NCBI RefSeq assembly: GCF_024297145.1
Contig: NZ_JANCTC010000018.1
Coordinates: 1 to 64,000 of the forward strand
Source: Mesorhizobium sp. LMG 17147
Lineage (GTDB): Bacteria > Pseudomonadota > Alphaproteobacteria > Rhizobiales > Rhizobiaceae
Direction: 5' to 3'
Length of the DNA: 64,000 nucleotides
Notes under the pieces: generated by a model
The model's database searches: none
What the model saw: only the letters and a program-made list of their open reading frames with translations
What the model was told of the DNA's origin: nothing
Shown: piece by piece, positions 22,564-32,056 of the stretch
Layout: each line of letters starts with the position of its first letter
Position numbering within the stretch: the stretch's first letter is position 1
Program-made: the position numbers and the translations under genes

Positions 22564-24156
22564 ATGCGAAATTTTGAGAAACCAACGCGCTCGGTTGTCG
22601 TTTCACGCGAGGCCATGGCCGCCACCTCTCATCCGTCGGCGACGCTGACGGCCGTGGAGATCATGGCGGCCGGCGGCAACGCCATGGATGCCGCCATCGC
22701 AGCCTGCGCGGTGCAATGTGTCGTCGAGCCAGCCTCGACCGGCATTGGAGGCGACTGCTTCGCTCTTCTGTCGCGAAACGGATCCGGCGAGGTCATCGCC
22801 TACAACGGATCGGGCAGGACACCCGCCGCCCTGACAATTGACTGGTTCCTCGAACGTGGCATGGCGGAGGTGGCCCGTAATTCTCCTGGCTCCGTCACCA
22901 TCCCGGGAGCCATCGATGCATGGACCAGATTGCACGCTGATCATGGACATATGCCGTTTGATCAAATCCTGGCCCCCGCTATACGTTTCGCCGAGGAAGG
23001 CTACGCCATTTCACCGCGGGTCCATCGTGACTGGGCGTTGGAGGAAGAACTTTTGGCCTCCGATGTAGCCGCGAAACGGATTTTCCTGCCAAACGGCCGC
23101 GCGCCAGGCGTTGGCGAAGTGCATCGCCAGCCTGAGTTGGCTGCAACGCTGCGGCTGATCGCCAAGAAGGGACGAGAGGCCTTCTACACTGGCCCTGTGG
23201 CCGGAGACATGGTCGCCTATCTTCGTGGGCTCGGCGGATTGCACACACTCGAAGATTTCGCCTCGGCAACAGGCGAGTACGTGACCCCGATCAACGCGGC
23301 GTTTCGAGGCTGCGATGTGTTCGAATGTCCGCCGAATGGCCAGGGTGTGATCGCGCTGCTCATTCTAAACATCCTCTCGCGCTTCGAAGCGAACGGCGAC
23401 CCGCAATCCGCGGACCGGCTTCACCTGGAAATCGAAGCGACGCGCCTCGCTTACGCCGCGCGTGACCTGCTCGTCGCCGATCCCGACGCGTCCGAGGTCC
23501 CGGTGGCCGACATGTTGTCGAATGCCTGGGCCGATCGTCTGGCCGGCATGATTGACCTAAAGCGCGCCCGCGCGGATCTGCCGGCGTTCGATATGCCGCT
23601 GCACAGCGACACGGTTTATATTTCGGTTGTCGACAAGGATCGCAATGCGGTCAGTTTCATCAACTCGGTCTTCGACAGCTTTGGCTCGGGCCTGGTCTCG
23701 CCACGCTCCGGTGTCGTCTTGCACAATCGCGGGCAAAGCTTTTCGCTTGACCCCAGGCACCCTAATGCAGTGGCACCGAACAAGCGACCTTTGCATACCA
23801 TCATACCCGGGATGCTTGCGAGAGGCGGCTGGGCAGAAATGCCTTTCGGCGTCATGGGTGGCTACTATCAGGCAATGGGCCATGCGCACCTGCTGACGAA
23901 AGTGCTCGACTTCGGGATGGATCTGCAGGAGGCGATCGATCTTCCGCGGATCGCCCCCGTCAGCGGCACGATGAAGGTCCAGGCCGAACACGGGCTTGCT
24001 GGCGAAACCCTAGCTGAACTTGGCCGACGCGGTTTCGAAATCATTCCTGCCACGGACCCGATCGGCGGTGCGCAGGCCATTCGCATCGATTGGGCAAACG
24101 GGACCCTGCTGGGCGGTTCTGAACCGCGCAAGGACGGCTGCGCCCTCGGTCTGTAG
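22564..24156 (+). CDS. Gamma-glutamyltransferase-like hydrolase, cytoplasmic
   Basis: A 530-aa enzyme of the same Ntn-hydrolase family as the exported ggt at 11.3 kb, but without any signal peptide. The N-terminus has the family block AAGGNAMDAAIAACAVQ. The catalytic threonine that starts the small subunit is in HSDTVYISVVDKD (about residue 350), and the C-terminal half keeps GGYYQAMGHAH. It lies 21 bp after the second permease, so it is probably co-expressed and acts on the imported substrate in the cytoplasm. Relatives include cephalosporin acylase-like and other gamma-glutamyl hydrolases, so the exact substrate is open. Confidence 0.82.
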   Translation: MRNFEKPTRSVVVSREAMAATSHPSATLTAVEIMAAGGNAMDAAIAACAVQCVVEPASTGIGGDCFALLSRNGSGEVIAYNGSGRTPAALTIDWFLERGMAEVARNSPGSVTIPGAIDAWTRLHADHGHMPFDQILAPAIRFAEEGYAISPRVHRDWALEEELLASDVAAKRIFLPNGRAPGVGEVHRQPELAATLRLIAKKGREAFYTGPVAGDMVAYLRGLGGLHTLEDFASATGEYVTPINAAFRGCDVFECPPNGQGVIALLILNILSRFEANGDPQSADRLHLEIEATRLAYAARDLLVADPDASEVPVADMLSNAWADRLAGMIDLKRARADLPAFDMPLHSDTVYISVVDKDRNAVSFINSVFDSFGSGLVSPRSGVVLHNRGQSFSLDPRHPNAVAPNKRPLHTIIPGMLARGGWAEMPFGVMGGYYQAMGHAHLLTKVLDFGMDLQEAIDLPRIAPVSGTMKVQAEHGLAGETLAELGRRGFEIIPATDPIGGAQAIRIDWANGTLLGGSEPRKDGCALGL

Positions 24157-24485
24157 GTTGTGGCCAGAGCGGGATCCGAGATGCCGAAGACGTTTTCATC
24201 GACATTTGACCGGTGAGCAGGAGACGCTGGCGGATTCGAACCACCGATATGCGAATTTCAGTCCGCAGTCGGTGATTGATATTGTTCAGATTTTAGCCGG
24301 AATGTCGCGTTTGTGTCGCGTCAAGCCAAAAGCGCCCGCTCGGCCTGAACTCGTTGTCCTGTTCAGCGCCCAAACACGCATGCCGTGGTGCCGACAGTCA
24401 TTCAGATGGATGATGGTATGGTTCGGCACTCCTAGTAAGCTCCGATCCCCAGGCAATTTAGAGACTTTCTGAGGTCCATGTTCCT
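24157..24485. other. Intergenic stretch, no gene seen
   Basis: About 330 bp after the gamma-glutamyltransferase-like gene hold no convincing ORF. The short near-repeat TGTCGCGTTTGTGTCGCG lies at about 24303-24320. No terminator with a T-run was found. It marks the join to a block of unrelated genes. Confidence 0.4.
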
Positions 24486-24980
24486 ATGGGCGCAAGCGGC
24501 GCGACGACGGAGGTGTTGGCGCAGGCGGCGGGGTCGGCGTCGTCGAGGCTCGCACGCCTGGAAGCCACGACGATCGACGTCGACGTCGATCAGGAGATGG
24601 CACGGGCGACGAGCCAGTTCGACAGCGACAGGCGTGTCAACCAGCCGCAAGCGCAGGCGATCGAGAAGCAATTGCAAGTTCTCAAGTCAACCGGCAACGC
24701 TGTCGCGGCTCAACAGGCGGGACTGCACGCCATGGAAAGGCAGTCTCCCGCCGCATCGCATCTCCTCCAAGGCTTTTTGCGGCGTCAGCAGGATGCCAGC
24801 GAGCGGGTCAACTCGGTCAGGCGGATGCCAGCGTGTTTACGCTCGCCACACCGCCGGAGCGGGCGAGATCGCTTCATCCGATCTTTCTGCTTCCTGTTCG
24901 GGAGATCCCTACATGATCATCGAGTTGTTCGGTCCGCCTGGTGCAGGCAAGACGACCCTTCTCCGCGCCCTTTGCCGTGA
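24486..24980 (+). CDS. Hypothetical protein or remnant
   Basis: An open frame of 164 codons. The first ~95 residues show good GC3 bias and a helical, Gln/Ala-rich character (RVNQPQAQAIEKQLQVLKS), compatible with a coiled coil. The last ~60 residues are Arg/Pro-rich and overlap the next gene in another frame, so the natural C-terminus may be lost. No family recognised. It could be the decayed end of a larger coiled-coil protein. Confidence 0.35.
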   Translation: MGASGATTEVLAQAAGSASSRLARLEATTIDVDVDQEMARATSQFDSDRRVNQPQAQAIEKQLQVLKSTGNAVAAQQAGLHAMERQSPAASHLLQGFLRRQQDASERVNSVRRMPACLRSPHRRSGRDRFIRSFCFLFGRSLHDHRVVRSAWCRQDDPSPRPLP

Positions 24981-25668
24981 GCTGGCGAAACGCGACATCC
25001 GTGTGAAGACGGTCAATGGCTATCGCCGGATTGATCTTGTGTCTGTCGGTAGCGAAGTCGATTCGGTCGAGGATGAAGGCCCGGAGACACGCCATGGCAT
25101 CCAGCGTCTGGTGCACAAGCTCGCCACCGCGAGTCCGGTCTTGTTCTCGACCCCGCCGAGCGAGGGGGCCGCTGCGCGGCTTTTGGCATCGATCCCTCCA
25201 AAAAGTCGAATATGGGCGTTGCGTCTGAAGATCGACGTCGTTTTGCTCTTTGAAGCCTGGAATACGGCACAGGCCTCAGAAGGGTACTTCATTTTCGAAG
25301 AGGGCATCGTTCAGGCGTTGTGTGCGCTCGTCCTGTTGGCACGAAATCCAAGTATCGACATGGTTCGTAATTGCCTGACGTTCCTGCCGCAACCGGATCT
25401 CCTCATTCAAGTCGACGCGCCCGGGGAAACGCTGCGCCACCGCCTCATTGAGCGGTATGCGCGGCAGCCGTACCTCGAGCGCCTTCTCGAAGTCGGAGTG
25501 GTCAGGGGCCTGAAGCAAGCGGATATCGCGAGGGAGATCGGCCAATGCCTGCAAGACAAATGGCCGCTGATGCGTGTCGACGGCCTCGACCCACGCAATT
25601 TCGAACAGGTCGTCGCGCGCATCGTGGGGCACGGATTGCCCGCGACGGCATGCGTCGGGCCAGACTAG
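24913..25668 (+). CDS. P-loop kinase-like NTPase
   Basis: A 251-aa soluble protein beginning with a Walker A motif, MIIELFGPPGAGKTTLLRAL, as in nucleoside or nucleotide kinases such as thymidylate kinase. The middle has FIFEEGIVQALCAL (a likely Walker B region), and QPDLLIQVDAPGETLRHRLIER resembles the DxxxxxxxxR lid/LID-helix motif of kinases. The ATG at 24913 directly precedes the P-loop. A methyltransferase gene follows 13 bp later. Such proteins occur near polysaccharide gene clusters; the substrate is unknown. Confidence 0.65.
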   Translation: MIIELFGPPGAGKTTLLRALCRELAKRDIRVKTVNGYRRIDLVSVGSEVDSVEDEGPETRHGIQRLVHKLATASPVLFSTPPSEGAAARLLASIPPKSRIWALRLKIDVVLLFEAWNTAQASEGYFIFEEGIVQALCALVLLARNPSIDMVRNCLTFLPQPDLLIQVDAPGETLRHRLIERYARQPYLERLLEVGVVRGLKQADIAREIGQCLQDKWPLMRVDGLDPRNFEQVVARIVGHGLPATACVGPD

Positions 25669-25681
25669 AGGCGCGAGTTGC

Positions 25682-26500
25682 ATGGTGCTCACGGTGAGAT
25701 CGTTCGATGGCATTCGCAGACTTCTGCGGGCGCAGCGGCGACCGTCAGACAGCGTCCATGAGAATCGTGCACCCGCTCGTCGGGATTACCGAGCAAGCCA
25801 CCAGATGGCTGGGTACGGTGCCCATTACTCCGACACGTTCCGGTCCGGCTACTATGCAGCTCTGTGGTCGGGTATCGAAAAGCCATTGGTCGAACGTATT
25901 CTCCTGCCTGTCGGCGGGCCGAACCGGAAATGCCTGGACTTCGCATGCGGCACAGGTCGCATAGCAAATATCGCAGCTCAATTTTTTGGTGAAGTCGTTG
26001 GCGTTGACATCTCCCAATCCATGCTGGCTAGCGCACGGGTTCCGAAGAACGTGAAATTGGTCCGCGCTGATCTTACGTTCTCTCCGCTCGCCGAAAGGTT
26101 CGACGTGGTCACGGCATTCAGATTCTTCCTCAATGCTGAAGATGAGCTCAGGAAGGATGCGCTGTCGGCCATCAGCGCGCATTTGAACGAAGGTGGATTG
26201 CTAATCTCGAATATCCACATGAATGCGACCTCGCCTATTGGGCTGGTCTGCCGCATTTTGAACCGTTATGCAGGAGGGACCGTCCGCCACACTTTGAGCA
26301 TTAAAGGATACGAGCAGACGCTCATTGCAAATGGCTTTATTGTCGAGCGTATAGTTGGGTACGGTTTTTTGCCGCGACCCGGGAACTTGCTGCCAAGACT
26401 CTGCGAAATATTGATCGTGCCGTTTGAAAGGATCTGCGCACGTGCCAGGATTCCGGCGGGGCTTGCGCAGAATTTCTTGGTGGTTGCCAGAAAGCGGTAA
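25682..26500 (+). CDS. SAM-dependent methyltransferase
   Basis: A 272-aa class I methyltransferase. Motif I (CLDFACGTGRIANIAAQFFG) is at about residues 83-102. It is followed by VVGVDISQSML (motif post I), RADLTFSPLAERFDVVTAF (motif II/III) and EGGLLISNIHMN. The first ~45 residues are basic and of low similarity. It is closely linked to the preceding P-loop kinase gene and is probably co-transcribed. The acceptor cannot be told from sequence. A start further upstream is open but would overlap the kinase gene. Confidence 0.72.
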   Translation: MVLTVRSFDGIRRLLRAQRRPSDSVHENRAPARRDYRASHQMAGYGAHYSDTFRSGYYAALWSGIEKPLVERILLPVGGPNRKCLDFACGTGRIANIAAQFFGEVVGVDISQSMLASARVPKNVKLVRADLTFSPLAERFDVVTAFRFFLNAEDELRKDALSAISAHLNEGGLLISNIHMNATSPIGLVCRILNRYAGGTVRHTLSIKGYEQTLIANGFIVERIVGYGFLPRPGNLLPRLCEILIVPFERICARARIPAGLAQNFLVVARKR

Positions 26501-27301
26501 AGCCGGCGGGCACATGAAATTTGAAACCGAGCATTTGCCATGAGGCTGGTCTTTGTTGAAGCTATTGGCAGGAAAGTATCGAGTGTTGTCGTTTTGGCTG
26601 CGCTTCGCTTTGCTCAATCAGTTCGCAACACGGCGCGACATGAAATGCCGTAAGCCGCCAGGTTGGCTACACCGCAAGCCATCGATTTTATAAGAGGAAG
26701 TAGTGGTGCCCAGAGGCGGATTCGAAGCGAAGGAAATCTGGCTTTGTTTCCAAATAGTTGACACCCACACAAGAGCAGGGATAGCCAACAAAAATACCAA
26801 CAAAATATTTCTGTGGATTGGTTCGGTTCCCGGATATCGCTCTATTCGCTCAATGCCATCGGATCCCAACCTCATCTCAGAAGCGGAGCGTTGAGCAAGT
26901 CGCAGGTCCGCTGCTGCCTCCAATTTCCCCGAGATCTGATCGCCCTTACCACTTGAAGATGGCGGCGAGAGCGTCTTTCGACTTGACGCTTACGTCCTTG
27001 AAAATATTGAGCTTTTCGCGGCATTTGTTAGACAGTCTGTTACACGGCTACAGCGTTAATTTAAGCTCTCGGCATCTGAGCTCGCGCGCCCGAGCATCGA
27101 CCTAATCCGATACTGGCTCGGGGCATCGTTGCTCCCGGAGCTTCAGCATAGTCTCGCAAAAATTCCCAAGCCGCTTCGGGGCTGACGAGTCTGCGAAGCC
27201 GACGAGCGATAGGCAATACCGAGACGCAGACATTACGTGACGGCACTTGATATTGCAGTGCAGCAAGCGTAGAGCACCGCCCGCTTATCGGAGTGTCGTC
27301 C
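26501..27301. other. AT-richer intergenic stretch before kup
   Basis: About 800 bp without a supported gene. A minus-strand frame (26618-26923) encodes one hydrophobic segment (RNILLVFLLAIPALVW) flanked by atypical sequence. It may be a degraded membrane protein gene, but no ribosome site or family could be seen. The kup promoter must lie at the right end. The lower GC suggests an old insertion. Confidence 0.4.
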
Positions 27302-29221
27302 ATGGCCCTTACCAATGCTGGTAACGAGGCAGAACCTGTCGAACAATCGAGCCATTCTGAGGTCGAGCAGCACAGCACCAAGGTGCTGATGCTGGGCGCG
27401 TTGGGCGTGGTTTACGGCGATATCGGCACCAGCCCGATCTATGCATTCCGAGAGGCGTTGCACGCATCGGCCGGTGGCAACGTCGCCAACCGTGGCGACA
27501 TCCTCGGCGTACTCTCGCTGATCATCTGGTCGCTGACGATCACCGTCACCATCAAATACATCATGTTCGTGCTCCGTGCCGACAATCGCGGCGAGGGCGG
27601 GGTGCTGTCGCTGATGGCGCTGGCGCGCAACAGTTTCCCGACGCGCTCGGCGGTGATCCTCGGCATCGGCATTGTCGGCGCGGCGCTTTTTTTCGGCGAC
27701 GCAGTCATTACGCCGGCGATCTCGGTGCTGTCGGCGGTCGAAGGTATGAATGTCGTCACGCCGACATTCCAGCCCTATGTGGTGCCGCTGACACTGGCCA
27801 TTCTGGCGGTCGTGTTTGCGGTACAGCGGTTTGGCACCGGCGGCGTAGGATTGGTGTTCGGGCCCGTTACCGCGCTGTGGTTCCTGGCCATCGGCCTTTC
27901 CGGCCTCAACCACATCATGGACGACCCGGAAATCCTGCTGGCAATCAGCCCGCATTATATCGTGTCATTCCTGATCAACTCGCCCGAAGTCGCCTTCGTC
28001 ACGGTTGGTGCGGTTTTTCTCGCCGTCACCGGCGCTGAGGCGCTCTATGCCGACCTCGGCCATTTCGGGCGCAAGCCGATCGTGCTTGCCTGGCTGGCCA
28101 TCGTGTTTCCTTGCCTGTTGCTCAACTATGTCGGGCAAGGCGCCTTCGTGCTGGCGAATGGCGGTGTCGTCGGTCATCCCTTCTTCGAGATGAACGAAGG
28201 CCGGATGCTTATCCCGATGGTGGTGCTGGCGACGGCGGCGACCGTGATCGCCAGCCAGGCGGTGATCTCCGGCGCTTTCTCGCTGACCAGGCAAGCAGTG
28301 CAGCTCAACATGCTGCCGCGCCTGGAAATCCTGCATACGTCGGAAAGACAATCCGGCCAGATCTATATGCCGCGCGTCAACATGCTACTGGCGCTCGTGG
28401 TGATGCTGCTGGTGGTCGGCTTTGGCGAATCCAGCAAGCTTGCCTCGGCCTACGGCATTTCGGTGACAGGCAACATGCTGGTGACGAACATACTGCTTTA
28501 TGTCGTCATGACGCGCATCTGGAAATGGCCGCTCGGCGTCGCGATAGCCTTAATGGCGGTGTTCGTCTTCATCGATACCGGCTTCTTTGCAGCCAACATC
28601 GTCAAGTTATTCGAAGGCGGCTGGGCCTCGCTTGCCATTGCCGCAGTGATCGTGATGACCATGTGGACTTGGATAAGAGGCACCAGGTATCTATTCGACA
28701 AGACGCGCAGGAACGAGATTCCGCTCGATTCCCTTGCAGGCAATCTGTTGAAGAGGAAACCGCAGCTGATGTCCGGTACGGCCGTGTTCCTGACCAGCGA
28801 TCCCGCCAGCGCGCCGACCGCGTTGATGCACAGCCTGAAGCACTACAAGGTGCTGCACGAACAGAATGTCATCCTCTCGGTGGTGACGGCGCAACAACCC
28901 GTCGTGCCCGACAGTGACCGGGTCAAGATGGAAACGATCAACGAGCTGTTCATGCGGGTGACGCTGACCTTCGGCTATATGGAGCAGCCCAATATCCCGC
29001 GCGCGCTGGCGATTTGCCGCAAGCAGGGCTGGAAGTTCGACATCATGACGACCTCTTTCTTCCTGTCGCGGCGCTCGCTCAAGGCCTCGCCCAATTCCGG
29101 CATGCCGGTCTGGCAGGACAAGCTGTTCATCGGGCTGGCGCGCACGGCGGCCGACGCAACGGAATATTTCCAGATCCCGACCGGACGCGTCGTCGAGATC
29201 GGGACACAGGTGGCGATTTAG
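27302..29221 (+). CDS. kup: Low-affinity potassium transporter Kup
   Basis: A 639-aa inner-membrane K+/H+ symporter of the KUP/HAK/KT family. Twelve hydrophobic segments occupy about residues 30-460. They include the family motifs LGVVYGDIGTSPIYAFRE near the N-terminus and AVTGAEALYADLGHFG near residue 243. A soluble C-terminal domain follows (about 480-639). The ATG at 27302 has GGAG about 12 nt upstream; a GTG 9 bp earlier is an alternative. It is monocistronic, with a hairpin shortly after the stop. Confidence 0.92.
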   Translation: MALTNAGNEAEPVEQSSHSEVEQHSTKVLMLGALGVVYGDIGTSPIYAFREALHASAGGNVANRGDILGVLSLIIWSLTITVTIKYIMFVLRADNRGEGGVLSLMALARNSFPTRSAVILGIGIVGAALFFGDAVITPAISVLSAVEGMNVVTPTFQPYVVPLTLAILAVVFAVQRFGTGGVGLVFGPVTALWFLAIGLSGLNHIMDDPEILLAISPHYIVSFLINSPEVAFVTVGAVFLAVTGAEALYADLGHFGRKPIVLAWLAIVFPCLLLNYVGQGAFVLANGGVVGHPFFEMNEGRMLIPMVVLATAATVIASQAVISGAFSLTRQAVQLNMLPRLEILHTSERQSGQIYMPRVNMLLALVVMLLVVGFGESSKLASAYGISVTGNMLVTNILLYVVMTRIWKWPLGVAIALMAVFVFIDTGFFAANIVKLFEGGWASLAIAAVIVMTMWTWIRGTRYLFDKTRRNEIPLDSLAGNLLKRKPQLMSGTAVFLTSDPASAPTALMHSLKHYKVLHEQNVILSVVTAQQPVVPDSDRVKMETINELFMRVTLTFGYMEQPNIPRALAICRKQGWKFDIMTTSFFLSRRSLKASPNSGMPVWQDKLFIGLARTAADATEYFQIPTGRVVEIGTQVAI

Positions 29222-29285
29222 TGCATGCCGCAGTTCAGCAGCTGAGAAGCCACTTGAGCGTGTCCATAGAAAGCGCCTCACTGAA

Positions 29286-29313
29286 TACCAAACATCCCAT
29301 CCTCTGTTTGGTA
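29286..29313 (+). terminator. Hairpin downstream of kup
   Basis: TACCAAACA and TGTTTGGTA form a perfect 9-bp stem with a 10-nt loop, 65 bp after the kup stop codon. There is no proper T-run, so termination is likely but not certain. Confidence 0.45.
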
Positions 29314-29522
29314 CGTTTCCAACTCTTGATATCTTTAGGAATTGACCCAAGGATCGCTGCTTGGGTTCTGTCTCGGAGGCGCGACTTCGGTGAGCAGAAC
29401 TCTAGCAGCCCTTTCCCAGACTCTCCGCATGAATCGGAGTAGCCTGCTTCCATCGGCGATTTACATCATGGGCATCGCCGTTGAGCGACGGCCACGCTTC
29501 CGCCCTAATGGGAGGAACAGCT

Positions 29523-29804
29523 ATGGTCAGTAACACCAGCTCAATGAGTGGCATTGCCTATCCCAGCGACCTGGCTTTGTTGAAGCAGGTCTTTGATCGT
29601 GTCTGCGCCGAGGCAGGTATCTCCGTTAGCCGCATGCAGGCGGAGCGCCTGAGCGTGAGCGTAATGGCACTGTTCTCGGACGGCGAGTTCGATGAGGCCG
29701 TTCTTTATGAACGCTTAAGCTTGATGCCCGCTCCTTGCCCAGAACGGGCAGCGTATGACCTCCGATCATCAGGAAGTCCTCACGAGCCTTGTAGCTCGTT
29801 ATGA
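29523..29804 (+). CDS. Hypothetical protein
   Basis: A 93-aa protein of unknown function with a good ribosome site (GGGAGGAACAGCT) before the ATG at 29523. Residues 10-55 look like a compact helical domain (LALLKQVFDRVCAEAGISVSRMQAERLSVSVM), and EFDEAVLYERL follows. The C-terminal 25 residues are atypical, so the end may be altered by a frameshift. The DNA that follows (29850-29970) encodes another helical fragment in a different frame, consistent with decay. Confidence 0.5.
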   Translation: MVSNTSSMSGIAYPSDLALLKQVFDRVCAEAGISVSRMQAERLSVSVMALFSDGEFDEAVLYERLSLMPAPCPERAAYDLRSSGSPHEPCSSL

Positions 29805-30139
29805 AACCGTAGTGTCGATACAGGACCGGATCGTTGAGCACGACCGGGCGTTTCGGGCCTAGCATCCGAATTGGATGAAGGCCTACTGGAGCGGCTGCTC
29901 GTCTCGTTACGGAAGGCCCGCGTCGCCCTGGAGCGCGAGATTGGGCCTACTTTTTAGTCCCGCTGTAACTATCGTTGGAGGTTCGCCACCGAGAGGAATT
30001 GGCCACGGACCTCGACAGTGGCTGCACCGAGACGGATCGACCGCTGCAAGTCTTTAACCGACGTGGACCTGCATTTGTTCCCCTAATGCAACCATCCCTG
30101 ATCTGCGGGTTACGCAAAAGGCGGGGAACCTCGGCCGAC

Positions 30140-30916
30140 ATGATAAAGCGCGACATAGCTGGGCATAAGTCCCTTGCAGACGCCGTTCGGGAGTTGATCG
30201 GAACCGAAGACAATCGTCGTCATGTACAGAAGCTGTTTGGGCCAGTCGACACAGAGCTAAGCCCAACCCTAGCTTCATTACTTGAGGCGGAGAAACTGCT
30301 GACCGAGGCGAGCATCGGCGCGGTGCTGGATGGCCTCGGTCTCGCGCGTTATGACGAGGGCGTAAGCGACCTGACGGACGAACTTCGGCAGCTAGCCGCC
30401 ACTGACGGGACGGTGGGAATGATAACCGGCGCCGTCGCGATCGCCGAACGCCACGGCTTTGCGCGCGCCCTTGGAGCCTGGCTCGCCGACGCCCTGCTGG
30501 CGCAACGGCTGGGTTGGGCACACGCGGTGCCGTTGCTCGGCGCCGAAGCGGCCCTGGGCACAAGCGTCCGCCCGCGTAGATCAGCAGCCAACTCGGTGGC
30601 GACAGGCATTGAGACCGATCCTGAGCGTGCCAAAAGTCTGCTTGCCGCGCAGGCGCGGGCTGCGCTACGCGCCATCGATCTTTCCGCCGAGCTCGAGCGC
30701 CGCTCGGACCGGCTGCTTGCTGTTGCGCCGAAACTCAGGGCCAAGGCGGCGGATCTTGTTGTCGACAAGCTGCTGTCCGACGATGCGATCGTTGCCTCGG
30801 AAAAGATCGCCGGTAGGAGTGGCCGTGGGCTGCGCCGCCTGTTCGACCGTCTGGTCGAGCTAGGCGCCGTCCGAGAGCTATCCGGCCGCCCGACCTTCCG
30901 CATCTACGGGCTCTGA
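30140..30916 (+). CDS. DUF1403 family protein
   Basis: The C-terminal ~220 residues match DUF1403 proteins found on rhizobial plasmids and symbiosis islands: ALGAWLADALLAQRLGWAHAVPLLGAEA and then a LTGR-type PTFRIYGL end. The first ~40 residues (DIAGHKSLADAVRELIG) do not resemble the usual N-terminus, so the gene may be a hybrid formed by recombination near 30250. An alternative TTG start at 29975 exists. A ScpB-like gene follows 5 bp later, as is common for DUF1403. Function unknown. Confidence 0.55.
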   Translation: MIKRDIAGHKSLADAVRELIGTEDNRRHVQKLFGPVDTELSPTLASLLEAEKLLTEASIGAVLDGLGLARYDEGVSDLTDELRQLAATDGTVGMITGAVAIAERHGFARALGAWLADALLAQRLGWAHAVPLLGAEAALGTSVRPRRSAANSVATGIETDPERAKSLLAAQARAALRAIDLSAELERRSDRLLAVAPKLRAKAADLVVDKLLSDDAIVASEKIAGRSGRGLRRLFDRLVELGAVRELSGRPTFRIYGL

Positions 30917-30921
30917 CGATA

Positions 30922-31640
30922 ATGGTGCAAGCGGCGCGCAGGCGAGGGGGGAGCCGGTCAGATGACCGTCGATCAGCTGACCAGCTGTTTGACCGGGAGC
31001 TGGATCACCTGCCGCCGGAGGCGCGTTGGCGCGAATGGATGAACCGTGTCGAGGCCACGATCTTTGCTGCCGGTGAACCAGTCGGCCGCGAGACGCTGGC
31101 TCGCGTCGTCGGCAAAAGCTGCAGCATTGATCTTCTCATCGACGACATCCGCGAAGAACTGCGCGGTCGACCCTATGACCTCGTTGCCGTCGCTGGTGGC
31201 TGGAAGCACCTGACCCGGCCTGCCTATGCCGATGCGATCCGCAGTGCATTTGACACAGCCGTTGGCGGCGGTGGGGGTGCGGGCGATCTCACGCAGTCGG
31301 AGGTGCTGGTGCTGATGTGCATCGCCTATTTCCAGCCGATCACCCGCGCCGAGCTTTCTTCCTTCTTCGGCAAGGAGATCAGTCGCGATTTTATTGGTCA
31401 TCTGCGCGGTGCCGGTCTGATCGCTTCCGGCCCGCGTAGCCCGACGCCGGGCGCGCCCTACACTTATGTCACGACCAAAGAATTCCTGCTGGAGTTCGGG
31501 CTTGATACGCTGCGCGATTTGCCGGAGACGAGGCGCTCGAGGACGCCGGGTTGCTGTCGAAGGAGAAATTACTGGCTGGTGACATCATCCCTGACTTTGT
31601 TGTCGACCAAGATTACGTCGGAGTCGAACTCGACAAATAG
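30922..31640 (+). pseudogene. ScpB-like chromosome segregation protein, frameshifted
   Basis: The frame encodes an ScpB-type winged-helix protein: EWMNRVEATIFAAGEPVGRETLARVVG and SEVLVLMCIAYFQPITRAEL, with YVTTKEFLLEFGLDTLRDLP. ScpB partners SMC in chromosome condensation; plasmid or island variants pair with DUF1403. Near 31525 a 1-nt shift moves the natural C-terminus (DEALEDAGLLSKEKLLAGD... VGVELDK, stop at 31640) into another frame. In the original frame translation continues with Arg/Ser-rich sequence to 31680. It is probably inactivated or altered at the C-terminus. Confidence 0.6.
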
Positions 31641-31662
31641 CCGTGCCGCTTTGCGAGTGAGT

Positions 31663-31740
31663 TTTGTCCGAAATTCGTAGCATATTTCTGACCTCTCAAC
31701 CGTGATCTCGTACGAAATAGGACTACATCTTTCGGACAAA
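31663..31740. repeat. Long-range inverted repeat in gene-free gap
   Basis: TTTGTCCGAAA (31663-31673) and TTTCGGACAAA (31730-31740) are perfect inverted copies 56 bp apart. TGTCCGAAA-type arms in a gene-free stretch resemble serine-resolvase or invertase crossover sites, but no recombinase gene is nearby. The whole gap 31641-32056 is otherwise empty. It separates the DUF1403/ScpB pair from the TIR/CD-NTase unit. Confidence 0.4.
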
Positions 31741-32056
31741 GTCCCCGGCATTAACCCGCCAATCGCTTCGGTTGCCGCCCGAAGCGCCAAGCTAGTCGCG
31801 GAGCCTCAACAGGTTGTCCTAGGTTAGGTCGAGGCGACTGATAGGAGGTTTGGAGCCTCGGCGCCTGCCCAATTTCAAAGGCGTCGGGCACGCTGGAAAG
31901 GCTGACTTGGCTGCGCTCGAGCTGCCCATTCCAACGACGGGGAGGGGACACGACATTTGACCGACCTGCGATCAGTGATGCGCATGATCGCGTTTACAGG
32001 GACGGCAGGCTCAGCCGTGTTGGCCGGGGCGGAAGTGCTATCACAAGAGTTGCTCG

